This document shows positions 5,568-15,800 of a stretch of DNA of 31,403 nucleotides, in pieces. The translations under genes were made by a program, and so were the position numbers. The DNA comes from a virus. The stretch spans positions 1-31,403 of IMG/VR virus record IMGVR_UViG_3300013093_000173. One strand, given 5' to 3'. Each line of letters opens with the position of its first letter. Position 1 is the first letter of the stretch. The notes under the pieces were generated by a model. It had not been told where the DNA came from. It was given only the letters and a program-made list of their open reading frames with translations, and ran no database searches.

Positions 5568-6431
5568 CTACGAAGCCACGCCCATGTCGTAGATGGTCAT
5601 TTGAACATTGTTGGGGTTGGTATCGCCGTTGATGGTGACGCTGAGAAGGCTACTGCTTCGCTTGATGCCTAGATACCAGTTGAAGTGGTTGTCGGGATAC
5701 TTGGACGCCCACTGACCGGGTTTCAAGGGGGTAACTGGCTTGTCGGAGTCAATGACCGAACCGTTGATGGTGAAAAGCGTGTTGGCGGAGTTTGCGGCAA
5801 CCTGCTGGCTTCCAAAAGACATCCAACCGTTTACGGGAGTCCAAATGCCTAGTGAAAAGTTCTGTGGAATGGAACTTGATGAGTTGGTTGCGATGACATT
5901 GACGGTGACTTCTGCCTTATACAAACGGTTTGGAAGAATGGGTGGGTAGACAAAAGCGCCCGGAATCTGCTCGTAAGAAGTGTTGGTGTCTTTGAAAACC
6001 AACGGCTTGTTTTTGGAGCCAAGGCTTACGGTTTGGTGGGCAATAACCGATGCCATTCCACCAACTGCCGTGTTGACAGTTTTATTGGCGACACTTTGGG
6101 CGGCTTGTTGAATGCTTCCCGAAAGAGAGCCGAGGACATACGCATCGTTTCCGGTTTGGGTAATGATGACCATTTCACCAATTTGGGGTGTGTAGTGGCT
6201 GGCAAAGCGACAGCCCGGAGTGGGAACATCTGAACCTGCGATGTAGACGCTTACTGCTGGGTAAGAACTGCCATCACCATCGCTGAACTGAGGGTCATAT
6301 CCGGCAATAGTTCCCATGCGCTGAACATCAACTGGCGGAAGGGACGCTTGACCATTTTGGGTAAGTGAGTTGGCAAGTTCACGAAAGTCAAACTGGGGCG
6401 GTGGATTGGTGCGATTTGGAATGAATTCCAT
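5568..6431 (-). CDS. Tail tip protein with OB-fold N-terminus (baseplate/spike-like)
   Basis: The product is 287 aa. Residues about 38-105 have the pattern of a gp5/gpV-type OB-fold: 'GTIAGYDPQFSDGDGSSYPA' with 'VSVYIAGSD', then 'ASHYTPQIGEMVIITQTGND' and 'AYVLGSLSG'. Such domains are the threaded collar of tail-tip or spike proteins. Residues 105-135 are a small-residue linker. Residues 150-287 are a beta-rich domain with F-S-L-G-I-W and 'FNWYLGIKRSSS' strands, perhaps a jelly roll used in host contact. It follows the hub gene by nine bases in the late unit. No enzymatic residues are evident. The start has only a weak AGGA seven bases upstream. Confidence 0.7.
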   Translation of the reverse strand: MEFIPNRTNPPPQFDFRELANSLTQNGQASLPPVDVQRMGTIAGYDPQFSDGDGSSYPAVSVYIAGSDVPTPGCRFASHYTPQIGEMVIITQTGNDAYVLGSLSGSIQQAAQSVANKTVNTAVGGMASVIAHQTVSLGSKNKPLVFKDTNTSYEQIPGAFVYPPILPNRLYKAEVTVNVIATNSSSSIPQNFSLGIWTPVNGWMSFGSQQVAANSANTLFTINGSVIDSDKPVTPLKPGQWASKYPDNHFNWYLGIKRSSSLLSVTINGDTNPNNVQMTIYDMGVAS

Positions 6432-6440
6432 AGTGAAATC

Positions 6441-8117
6441 CTAACCCCCGGCGTTGGGGTTGTCCTGTGAGTACTCAGCGATGCGAATGGCATCCTTGCG
6501 AGTACCAACCCGACGCTCACGAGCGGTCATGGACATGGCGGTGGAAACGTCAAGGGGAATAACAACTTTGTCAAGGTAGTAATTAACAGCCCCGCCGTTG
6601 GTTTGGATGTTGGGGTCGTTGATATTGGTGGATGTGACAAATGACGAAACCGCCTTAAAGGAATCAACATACAAAATCCGGTCACCCTTAGCAGCCGGTC
6701 GTGACACCGTGATGTTTTGGGTGATGTAGTCCGTATAGATAATCAAAGTATCCCCTGCTGAAATTGACTTTAGGAGCGGGTCTACGGGAAGCGATGTGTA
6801 GTTCTGCCCTTGGTTAAGATTGGCACTCAGCGAAGCCACAACTGCACTTGCATCAAAGATGCCCAGACGCTTACGACGAACGGCCACGACATCGTTGACA
6901 TCAAGGCAGGGATTCACCACACCCTCAATCGTTAGGCTCTCGTCACCACCCGTGAACCATGAAAGGTATGTGTTGGCGGCGTTCTGCACCTGCGCTTGGG
7001 TTTTCAGTAGTTTGCGACCCGGCTCATAGCCCACCACTCGACCGAAGGTTCCTGTGTAATTGGTTGGTGATGTTGGGTCGCTGTCCACCGCAATTGCTTT
7101 GAGGGGCGTCTTGGCGCTGGTGGCCTCGCCGGTGGCGATGACATAGTTGATGGTTTTGCTGTCAGACAAAACACGGTTGACATTAGTGAGAAGACCGCCA
7201 GAACCCTCACTGTCTCCGTCCAAGAAGTTCCAAACTGGTGAAATGGCGCTTGGGTCGGGGATGGAAAGGATTTGAAACACGCCTTCGGCGTTGACGAATA
7301 ACTCACCCGCACCGCTAGCACCGCCAGACCCCAATCCAGCCGCCAATGCTGAAATGTCTGTCCAAGGCGAGTTGGAGCCAGAATTGGAAACATTGGTTGA
7401 ACCCATGATGATGGGGGTGTGAATGGGGGCGTCCTGCACTGCGCTGAAATCAAACTGAGGCTTGCCAAACACGCCGGGGTGCGTGGGCCAACGGTCATTA
7501 ATAAGGATTTTGATGGCTTCACCAATGGTTTGCGCTATGTAGTTCTGTTCATTGGTTGTATCGCTCTTTGCTACCGGCACATGGTAGGCAGAGGTGTAGA
7601 CCGTTGTGGGGTTTGTCCAGTGGTTTTTACCAATGTTGTTACTGATGTCCGTGCCAGCCACCTCAATGGCAACATCTCCGTCGGTGTCTTCAGTCAGGGT
7701 GACGGTGTTGATGCGAAATACTCCGATAGGCACAAGTTCATAAGCGCCGTTCTCGGGGCGAAGCCATTTGTCCGTAAGGGGCGCTGCTTCTTCATATAGA
7801 CCCGGGTCAATGTTTTCAATATCCCAAACAATGCCACGGTAGGCGTAGAGGTGATTTCCGTAGATGTTGAGCGGGTCGGTGTCTTTTTGAGGGACAAGAT
7901 TTACTACCGTTCCATCCGCCTTTGTGATACTCGGGATATTGGTAGTGAAATCAATGGAGCGACGGAATTGAGCCGAGGTGCGGTCAACGGTAACCGTGCC
8001 ACTCACCACAGGAATGGTTGTGGTGGTTCCATCAATGCTACGAGCCTTGATAATCACCATGGGGCGGTGACTCTGCTTCAGGCTGTCCATGAACTTTTGT
8101 GTGGCCTTTTTATACAT
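6441..8117 (-). CDS. Tail hub / minor tail protein (DUF5047-like)
   Basis: The product is 558 aa. The N-terminus ('KFMDSLKQSHRPMVIIKARS', residues 8-27) followed by a strand-rich region with V-S-G-T-V-T-V-D-R-T and R-R-S-I-D-F-T is the pattern of DUF5047-type minor tail proteins, thought to be equivalents of the phage tail hub (gp27-like). The middle (about 165-330) has an I-x-x-A-I-K-I-L-I-N-D-R-W-P region as in hub proteins. The C-terminal third contains 'VVNPCLDVNDVVAVRRKRLG', also typical of the hub fold. It lies two bases after the large minor tail gene with no ribosome site, so it is probably translated by coupling. It should sit at the tail tip and carry the OB-fold protein encoded next. 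Confidence 0.75.
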   Translation of the reverse strand: MYKKATQKFMDSLKQSHRPMVIIKARSIDGTTTTIPVVSGTVTVDRTSAQFRRSIDFTTNIPSITKADGTVVNLVPQKDTDPLNIYGNHLYAYRGIVWDIENIDPGLYEEAAPLTDKWLRPENGAYELVPIGVFRINTVTLTEDTDGDVAIEVAGTDISNNIGKNHWTNPTTVYTSAYHVPVAKSDTTNEQNYIAQTIGEAIKILINDRWPTHPGVFGKPQFDFSAVQDAPIHTPIIMGSTNVSNSGSNSPWTDISALAAGLGSGGASGAGELFVNAEGVFQILSIPDPSAISPVWNFLDGDSEGSGGLLTNVNRVLSDSKTINYVIATGEATSAKTPLKAIAVDSDPTSPTNYTGTFGRVVGYEPGRKLLKTQAQVQNAANTYLSWFTGGDESLTIEGVVNPCLDVNDVVAVRRKRLGIFDASAVVASLSANLNQGQNYTSLPVDPLLKSISAGDTLIIYTDYITQNITVSRPAAKGDRILYVDSFKAVSSFVTSTNINDPNIQTNGGAVNYYLDKVVIPLDVSTAMSMTARERRVGTRKDAIRIAEYSQDNPNAGG

Positions 8118-8119
8118 GG

Positions 8120-11100
8120 TTAAGAGCCGTAGGTGTATCCGTATTGGGGTGGTGGGGCCTCGACATAAGAGATTTGGACATTTCGATATGGCGAAGCCGA
8201 TGCTTGGTGCGTGACCGTAACATCTTCACTGATAGCGATGTATTTCTTGGTGTTCTCCACGGGGTCGGTGAGAATAAGGATTTCACCAAGGTTGAGCATA
8301 CTGATGAAATTGTCCCAATTGGCAAGGTCTGTCCAAATGATGTTGATTTGAGCATCTCGGCCCTGAACCACACCATTGACAATGATGGGGCGACTGGCTC
8401 CAAGGGGGTAGAACACGCCCACAGGGTGCTTCTGTGTTTCTGCGTAAGCGTTTTGCACATTGATGGGGAAACGAAGGTCGGGGTCGGAGGTACTTGCTAG
8501 CCACCACGAGTTGACCGTAAGGGTTCCCACGGTGATTCCAGCCAACGGCACACCGGCAATCGTGTTGGAGTTTTTGTCAATGAATGATGGTGTAATCCGG
8601 TATGTCGCTGCTGTGTTGGGGGTTACTTCGACATCGTAGACACTCTTGATGTTTGCTCCGTTGTAGTCCGTAACCGCAACGCCCGTGCTGTCGGCAGCAA
8701 GGTAGTTATTTCCACTAACACCCTTGACATAAATGGGTGTGTAGGAACTTCCGCCGTTGTCGCTTCTCTCCACAAGGTAGCGATATGAGGTGTTGGGGGT
8801 GTTGATGTAGCCGTCATTGTTCCAATTGAATACGCCCACGAGCGTTCCTTGAGCCTGCGTGTAAGAAAGTCCACCATTGATGACAGAACCAGCAGAACTA
8901 CCGCCAAAATCAATTTCACGGGTTCCATTGCTGGCGTCTGGGTCAAACAAATAAATTGTGTTTTCACCATCGGTGGGTGCATAAGTGGCAAACTGAACAC
9001 TGTTGTTTCCGGCAGAGGCGGTAGCGGATATTGCTGGGAGTTTGGTGGAATAAGTGACATAGTTGCTTGACGGCAAGTAGGGCGTCAAGGCTTGAAACAT
9101 TGGCCCCGAAAATATAACTGCATCTTTGCCTGTCATGTTGCTGATATTGATGCGAGTGTTGGCAATAGCAGCGTTGGCAGGGGACACGGCTGCGATGGCA
9201 TTTGGAACCCAACCTGAATTAGCGCCCAAGGCGGTTTGGATTTGCACACCAAGACCCGCTTTGGTTCCAATGAGTGAAGCACTTGTGGTGGAAACTGTTG
9301 CCGTAGAAGACATAATAATGGCGTTTGTGCCAGAAAACGAAGCCACATAGGTAAAGGCCGGAATTCCCGTTCCCGACAACTTGGAGCCAACTACAAGTCC
9401 CGCCGTGCTGGAAACATTTGTGATTCCATAAGAACCCGATGTCACCGTTCCTGTGAAGTAGGAAACATTGGCATTCCCCGTAGTCAAACTTGTGCTTCCA
9501 TCTACAGTTGAGATGAAGTTTCCATTTGCGTCATACCAGTCAATTAATAGTGAAAAGAACGAAGTGTTATTACTGCTGTTGAGCGAACGACCCACAACGG
9601 CGAATCCATAAGTTTGGCTCGGATTGACGGGGACTGAGTTTTGATAGTTGAACGCACCACTACTGCTGTAAATGGAGACATCTGATACTCCCGTGCCACT
9701 TGCCGTGACACGCATGGCAGATGTTCCAAACTTGGTGGGCGCATACAACCGCACAGGGGTGTATTGAAGGAAGTTGGCGGAGGGCTTAATGGGGAGAATG
9801 GGAACACTCATCACGGGCAAAGTTCCGCTTGTTGCTGAAATCAAACCAAATCCCGGAGAGTAGAAGTCACCACTTACGCCAGATACTGAGTAAGTGGAAG
9901 CCGTGGCGCAGGGCTGTACACCCTGTGTCGATGACCCAAGAGAAAGAACATAACCAGCACCCAAACCGCCAACTGTGGTTGCTGATACCGAAACAACAGT
10001 TGCGCCAACGGGAAGTCCGCTAAGAAGTGCTGTGAAATTAGCAAGGCTGGCTGTCAGGGTTTCCGTGGTGTTGCTAGTGGGATTGGGGCTTACGGTGATG
10101 GCGTTTGTTCCGCTAATGCTCGTGATGACTGCACCCGAAAGACCAGTGCCCGAAATACTCATTCCCACCACAAGATTTGCTGTGCTGGAAACTCCCGTAA
10201 TGGTTGGCGAACCGCTTGTCAGGGTTCCCGTGAAAGTTGGCTGGACGGTTGCATCGGTAGTGAAAAGAGCGTTGTAAATGCCGTTGTTGACGCTTCCTGT
10301 TGCCGTAAGAGGGGTGAATGTAGAACCACTCAAATAGCCGAGGGTAAGGTTTTGGAACTTGGTGATGGGGGCTTGATTGTAAGACAAAGCAAATGTCTGT
10401 GTTTTATCGTTCTGTTTGGGAACCGATGACTTTTCGTAGACACTGATTTGCTTGGTGGTTTGACCAGCCAAGATTTTTACTGGTGAACCGCCCGTGACTG
10501 CTTGCGATGAGTAAAGAACAGTTACGGGGTCGCCATTATGTAACGACCAACCAGCCGTAGCACCCGTATTAATGGACTCAGTAAGGGTGATTTTGCGAAC
10601 AAAGTTAATGGAGTTCACGATGGGGCCATATGTAGCAATGGTCATGCTTGCACCATTGGGAATGTAGAACCCGTGTGTATTTGTTCCCTTGTTGTAGTAG
10701 TTGAAAGTATTGGCACTACTTATGGGGTGAATTTCAAGGGCGGTGAAAATACTTATTGTTGGCCCCTGAACATAAGAATCTGTACTAACCGTAACCGTTA
10801 CTTCCCTGTGCGCTGGTGAAAACTTGATGGGGCCACTGCCAGCAGGAATGGGGTAGCCGCCGTCGTAGGAAATGGTTACCTGCGTTCCTGCTGGGACAAA
10901 AGCGTATTTAACATCACTCTCGTAGAAAATTGGTTGTACATTTCCGAGGCCCGCAACGTTGCCCGACCAGTGAAATCCGATGCGATTAACCGTAGCACCA
11001 CCAAACGCCCCCACCCCTGATTCTCCCGCCGTTGCTGCGCTGACAGTTCCAAGGTTGCTGTAGTTGGTATTGGTTTGACCATTGTGACCGTTCCAATTTG

Positions 11101-12826
11101 AAGGAACACCCTGTACGGTTGCCACGGTAAAAGTTCGTGTTGCGCTGGAAACATACTTAGTTTCTTTGGTAACTACTTGAGTGCCGTGACCTTTTTTATT
11201 GGCTTTGTATGAGGTCTGGAATGTATCGTAGCCAATTTGTAGTTGGTCGCCATTGGCGATGGTGAAATCAATGTCGTGAACCCAAATGGTCTTGCCGTCT
11301 GCACTTGTAAGTGCCCCTGTGCTGCTTTTGGCAATGTAACAACGGGATGAGTATTGAGTGCCGCCTCCGGTGGTGTAATAACCACCACTCGTTCTTGCGG
11401 GGATAATTTCTGTCTCTTTCTTGATGGTTGTTGAGGCCACCGAGTAGTCGTACTGCTGGATGATTTCACCGGCGTAACCCGTGTAAATGTCTTGTTGAAG
11501 GCCGTAGTAGACAGTTGCTCCACCGTTGTGTGATGTCGCCGTTGTGCCCAAGTATCCACGCTCAATAACCGTAAAGGTATCGCCCGTGTTATTGCCATCC
11601 ATGTTGTTTTTCACTAGCAGGCGCTCGGAGTCAATCTGAATCCAAAACTGACCGCTTCTGGGGAAACCGACCGCATCTGCGGCTGCGTAGTAGTTGGCGG
11701 TGATATGGCCCGAACTAATGGCGGATGTCGCTTTGGCTGACAAGACCGCCGTGTAGTTTCCACCAACCACCCCAAGGCTATTGATGGTTGTTCCTGCTGG
11801 GATTCCATTTCCAAAAACCACCATGCCAACAATCAATTTGTTGTAAGCCGCCGAGGCGGAAACAGTTAGGTTGACGCTTCCTTTGGAAATACTGCCCGTA
11901 AAAGCGACATGGCTTGCGCCCGTGACGCTGGTGGAACCGCTTACCTTAAAGGTTGTATCAGTGGAACTGATGTCGCCAACAAGACCGCCATACGCACCAA
12001 TGGGCAAACTTGATACAACAGTGTCGGTGGAAAGTGGCGAACGAAGTGTGGTTTGGACAAGGGCAAGGTCGGTGGTGCTTTGAGCCGTGTCGAGGGTGGC
12101 GTTGGTTGAATTCCAACCGCCCTTAGTTCCAACAAAATCGGCATTGTCTGCTGAAAACAAGTTGTCCGAAGTTTGGATAGCAAGTTCGTTACGAGCATTT
12201 ACGCTGTCTACATACACTGCCAACAATGGCTGTTGAGGCTGAACAATGGTGACGGTGAATCCAACTGTCGTCCACTCGCCCTCGTAGCGTTGGCTAGAAA
12301 CTTCTTTGACCACCTTTACGGAGGCCCAGTACTGACCACCATTCACATACCCATCATTGGCGTTCAAAGGGTAAGTGCTGGAATTGTCGGTTCCAATAAA
12401 GGATTTGAGGGCCAGCGAAGTATTCCCCGGCGTCCATGAAGGGTTGTTGTATGCGGCGTTGGTGAAAATGTTGACCATGTAACCGACTTGAGGCGTACCG
12501 TCGGGGTCGTAGTAATTCCAAAGCAGGGCGTAATCGCCGTCAGAAATGGCGGACTTAAAGTTGAACCTGATGTTGTTGTCGGGAACAACGCTGAGTTGGA
12601 GAATCTGGGGGTGAGCCGTAATGGTGGCAGTTGCCACGGCGCTCTTGATGCTTACTTTTTGACCAGCCGGAACTTGTGCGTCCACCTTGGCACCATGGTG
12701 ACCCTTGTGGATTTTCTTGGGTTCCCATTTTTGTCCATTGGGGGCATTGTGTTTTTTTCCACCTGTGTGGACAGAATGATTGACCGTGCTTTTTGCGGTA
12801 GATGTTTTGCTCTTGGGCTTCGCCAC
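8120..12826 (-). CDS. Large minor tail protein: FN3-like, split carbohydrate-binding-like and beta-module regions
   Basis: The product is 1568 aa from GTG 12826 (GGGAG upstream). Residues 1-50 are very rich in Lys, His and Gly. Residues about 55-195 look like a fibronectin-type sandwich. At 221-255 a 'NLFSADNADFVGTKGGW' segment starts a carbohydrate-binding-like jelly roll. Its likely second half (A-M-R-V-T-A-S-G-T ... 'LLIDWYDANGNFIST') appears only at about 1030-1110, and its end ('GWVPNAIAAVSPANA') at about 1200-1245. Repeat modules fill the gaps (about 305-375, 860-970, 1122-1188). Residues 388-442 hold a 'GFPRSGQFWIQIDSERLLV' module ending in G-T-T-A-T-S-H. Residues 1450-1568 match a C-terminal domain seen in actinophage minor tail proteins ('HPVGVFYPLGASRPIIVNG'). 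It probably joins the tail tip to sugar-binding appendages. Confidence 0.75.
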   Translation of the reverse strand: MAKPKSKTSTAKSTVNHSVHTGGKKHNAPNGQKWEPKKIHKGHHGAKVDAQVPAGQKVSIKSAVATATITAHPQILQLSVVPDNNIRFNFKSAISDGDYALLWNYYDPDGTPQVGYMVNIFTNAAYNNPSWTPGNTSLALKSFIGTDNSSTYPLNANDGYVNGGQYWASVKVVKEVSSQRYEGEWTTVGFTVTIVQPQQPLLAVYVDSVNARNELAIQTSDNLFSADNADFVGTKGGWNSTNATLDTAQSTTDLALVQTTLRSPLSTDTVVSSLPIGAYGGLVGDISSTDTTFKVSGSTSVTGASHVAFTGSISKGSVNLTVSASAAYNKLIVGMVVFGNGIPAGTTINSLGVVGGNYTAVLSAKATSAISSGHITANYYAAADAVGFPRSGQFWIQIDSERLLVKNNMDGNNTGDTFTVIERGYLGTTATSHNGGATVYYGLQQDIYTGYAGEIIQQYDYSVASTTIKKETEIIPARTSGGYYTTGGGTQYSSRCYIAKSSTGALTSADGKTIWVHDIDFTIANGDQLQIGYDTFQTSYKANKKGHGTQVVTKETKYVSSATRTFTVATVQGVPSNWNGHNGQTNTNYSNLGTVSAATAGESGVGAFGGATVNRIGFHWSGNVAGLGNVQPIFYESDVKYAFVPAGTQVTISYDGGYPIPAGSGPIKFSPAHREVTVTVSTDSYVQGPTISIFTALEIHPISSANTFNYYNKGTNTHGFYIPNGASMTIATYGPIVNSINFVRKITLTESINTGATAGWSLHNGDPVTVLYSSQAVTGGSPVKILAGQTTKQISVYEKSSVPKQNDKTQTFALSYNQAPITKFQNLTLGYLSGSTFTPLTATGSVNNGIYNALFTTDATVQPTFTGTLTSGSPTITGVSSTANLVVGMSISGTGLSGAVITSISGTNAITVSPNPTSNTTETLTASLANFTALLSGLPVGATVVSVSATTVGGLGAGYVLSLGSSTQGVQPCATASTYSVSGVSGDFYSPGFGLISATSGTLPVMSVPILPIKPSANFLQYTPVRLYAPTKFGTSAMRVTASGTGVSDVSIYSSSGAFNYQNSVPVNPSQTYGFAVVGRSLNSSNNTSFFSLLIDWYDANGNFISTVDGSTSLTTGNANVSYFTGTVTSGSYGITNVSSTAGLVVGSKLSGTGIPAFTYVASFSGTNAIIMSSTATVSTTSASLIGTKAGLGVQIQTALGANSGWVPNAIAAVSPANAAIANTRINISNMTGKDAVIFSGPMFQALTPYLPSSNYVTYSTKLPAISATASAGNNSVQFATYAPTDGENTIYLFDPDASNGTREIDFGGSSAGSVINGGLSYTQAQGTLVGVFNWNNDGYINTPNTSYRYLVERSDNGGSSYTPIYVKGVSGNNYLAADSTGVAVTDYNGANIKSVYDVEVTPNTAATYRITPSFIDKNSNTIAGVPLAGITVGTLTVNSWWLASTSDPDLRFPINVQNAYAETQKHPVGVFYPLGASRPIIVNGVVQGRDAQINIIWTDLANWDNFISMLNLGEILILTDPVENTKKYIAISEDVTVTHQASASPYRNVQISYVEAPPPQYGYTYGS

Positions 12827-12886
12827 GGTTCTCCCAGCAATAAAAAGGTTTTCTTGTGGTGAAATCTTACCCCACTAAAGCGATTT

Positions 12887-15800
12887 TTAATAAGTAGGAG
12901 GCACCTGAGGGTTGATGTAGGTATCGGCTGGGCTGACATCTCCGGTGGAAAAATCAACAAGAGAGACAGAGACTTGACTGCCGTTATTTTGTGAAGCCTG
13001 CATACCCACCGTAACCGAAATATCTGAGATTTCAGCAGTATTCCAACGGGTTCCGTCGTAGACCTCAATACTGTTGGTGCTATTTACATACCGAGTATCG
13101 CCTGCACTGGGGGTTCCGGGAGGCGAGTAGTAGGAAATGTTGGTGTTGGCATCGTAGCCATTGACCGTGGGGGATGCGAGGGTGATGAGGTAGGTTCCAT
13201 CGGCTTGGAGAACAGGGGTTGTATAGGGGTACACGATTTCACTAAGGGTTTCATTCCCCAAAGTCAAGGCCACGGAAGTTGACAAGGTGGTTGGGTTTAT
13301 GTTGAAAGTGGCCCCCGTCACCGTAGCGTCTGCGTATGCGTTGACTGTGATGGTGGAACCAGACACCGAGGAAACAAAAGCCGGAATTCCAAACACCGAG
13401 TAAGAGGCAGTAAAGGTAGCCCCCGTAGCGGTTACAACTGCCGTGTCATAAAGATTCACCACATTTGTTCCGCTTATGGACACAATTGGGCTGGTAAGAA
13501 GCCCACTTCCCGATGTGGTCGGTGCTATTCCATTGGAAGTAATGGTTTCTGTAGCCGAAGTTGTTGCCACTGCGGACATAATCAAGGCCGTCGTGCCCGA
13601 GAACGAAGCGATGGTGGCGGTTGAGGGAATTCCCGTCCCAGAGATGCCTTCTCCCACAAACAAGTTCGCCGTGCTGGAAATGCCGGTAATTGTGGCGCTT
13701 CCGGTAGTGATGGTGCCCGTAAAGGAGACTGCGCTGGCGATGTCCGCCCCCACAACTAGACCTGCGGTGCTAGAAACCCCTGTAAGGGCCGTAGAACTGG
13801 CTGTGGCGTTCGCTGTGAAGGTTGTGGTGAAACTGTTAGGAATAAGTTGAGCGCCCAACAAGGGGCCACCGGGCGTAATTGTGGCGGTTGCTGTAGCCGT
13901 GGCGTAGGCCGACATGACCAAAGCAGTGGTTCCCGAGAAGGAGACGATGTAGGAGTTCAAGGGGATTCCGGTTGCCGAAAGAACTTGACCAGCAAACAGA
14001 TTGGCGGTAGTGGAAACTCCCGTGATGAGGTTGCTTCCAGTCGTGATGTTTCCTGTGAAGGGCGAGGCGAGGATGAAGGTGATTTGGTTGCTTCCCAAAG
14101 TTGTGTTTGCCGTGAAAGAACCACTAGCGATGGTGTCGTCGTAGTTGTAGAAGGGCAGGAATGGAGCAACCGGCACCACTTCGGTGGCAGTGGGTTCGGC
14201 GTTTTCCACGGTGATTTCTTGGGCGGTGGTTCCTGAGCCAATAATCAAAACTTGGTCGCCATGAAGAGGTGTAATGAGTCCATACGAGCATCGTGTTCCG
14301 TACCCAAAACCCGAAAGGGTGTCAGACAAAACGCCATTGTTCACATTGGTCGAGATGAAGTTGTAAACAGGGAAGGCGGTTACTGAAATGCTTGTGTCAC
14401 CGGCATTAGCAGCAACCGTTGTAAAGATTTCTTGACCGTATGGGCCATATTTGAGGTAGATGGTCGCACCAGCAGGAATGGGTGCAGGCAACGGAGTGGT
14501 GTAAATTGTGTAAACGAACTCCCCATCTGAGTAGAGGGAGGCATCAATGTTTAGCGTGACGCCACCGTTGACTGTTGGGTAAGCAGGTTGACCGGAAGCG
14601 TATTGCAGGGTTACCGTTCCCGTTCCACTACTGAAAGTTCCGCCTGTGCTTGTGCTTGAGATGTAAGCACCGGCAGGAATGCCGTTTCCAGCAACTTCGT
14701 AACCGAAGTAAATGGTGCCCGATGTCAAGTTTTGTGAAAATGGCAGACTCAGGGTTACGGTAGAACCGCTAACGCTTACCACAACAGTGCTTGCTTGGAT
14801 GCCCGGGTCGCCAAACATTGTCATGCCCAAAGAGGGAACGGTTCCAATGACCGTGTAGGTATTGCTTCCAGCCAAGCCAGAACTCAAGGTTCCTGATACC
14901 ACTCCGCTTAGGGGGGTGTTTTCATAAACGCCCGTAATGCTGGCGCTTGCCGTTGAAGCGATACCCGAGAAAGAGCGGTTGAGGTAAAAAGAAGGAACTG
15001 TCAATTCGGTTATCGGCGTAGCAGTATCGAGGTAACGAAGGCTGACGGGAGTTCCATCTTGGTAAGAAATGTTGGTGGGGCTAGCCAGAAGCATATAAAA
15101 ACCGCTTGGTGAAACCGTGGTGTCTGCAACACTCAAGATTCCACTTACCTGAACAATGTCTGTTCCAATCCGTGCAAAAAAACCGTTGGTGGGGACGGGA
15201 TATCCGCTAGGGGCAATTGGGACAACGGTGGTTCCCGAAGCCACGGCTCCTGCAATTCGCCCAATGTCGTGAGGAAAGAAGTTGTCAAGTTGGTAGACAT
15301 CTCCGTAAACATTGGCGGGGAACACATTGTTTCCCTTGAGATACAGGCTGGTGGAACCTGAAGGGGCTGACTTGGCAAGGGTTGTTCCCAAAGAAGAAAT
15401 GCCATTGTTCCCTGATTGCAACCAGTTGGGCAACAGGCCCAACGTGGTGGAAAGTGCGATGGCTTCTCCGCCTGCCGTGTTGTCTGCGGTTAGCGTCTGA
15501 ACGCTGGTTTTGGTGGTTTGGTCATCAGCACTACCAAGAATGGGTGCGCCAGCAGCGTGTTGGTTGGCAAATCCAGTGGTGGAAAGATTGGAAACAAACA
15601 CAGGCTCACCGGCAAAGTGGTTGTAGCGGAACTTTTGCCCAGAAGCCAAACCGATGGAAATGGGTGTGATGGTGTTTCCTGTGGCGCTTCCCGTCAAGAA
15701 ATTGTATTGACCGTTAAAGATGACAGTTTCTTGCGTATTACCTTGACCGACAACCATGACGCCCCAAACACTTGGCGTAAAGGTGTAACTGGCTGTAGTG

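Noticed and set aside
13847-14236. Plus-strand Gly/Cys/Arg-rich frame within the giant tail gene
   Set aside because: It is the complement of a repetitive Ser/Thr/Pro-coding region, with no ribosome site; a shadow of the beta modules.
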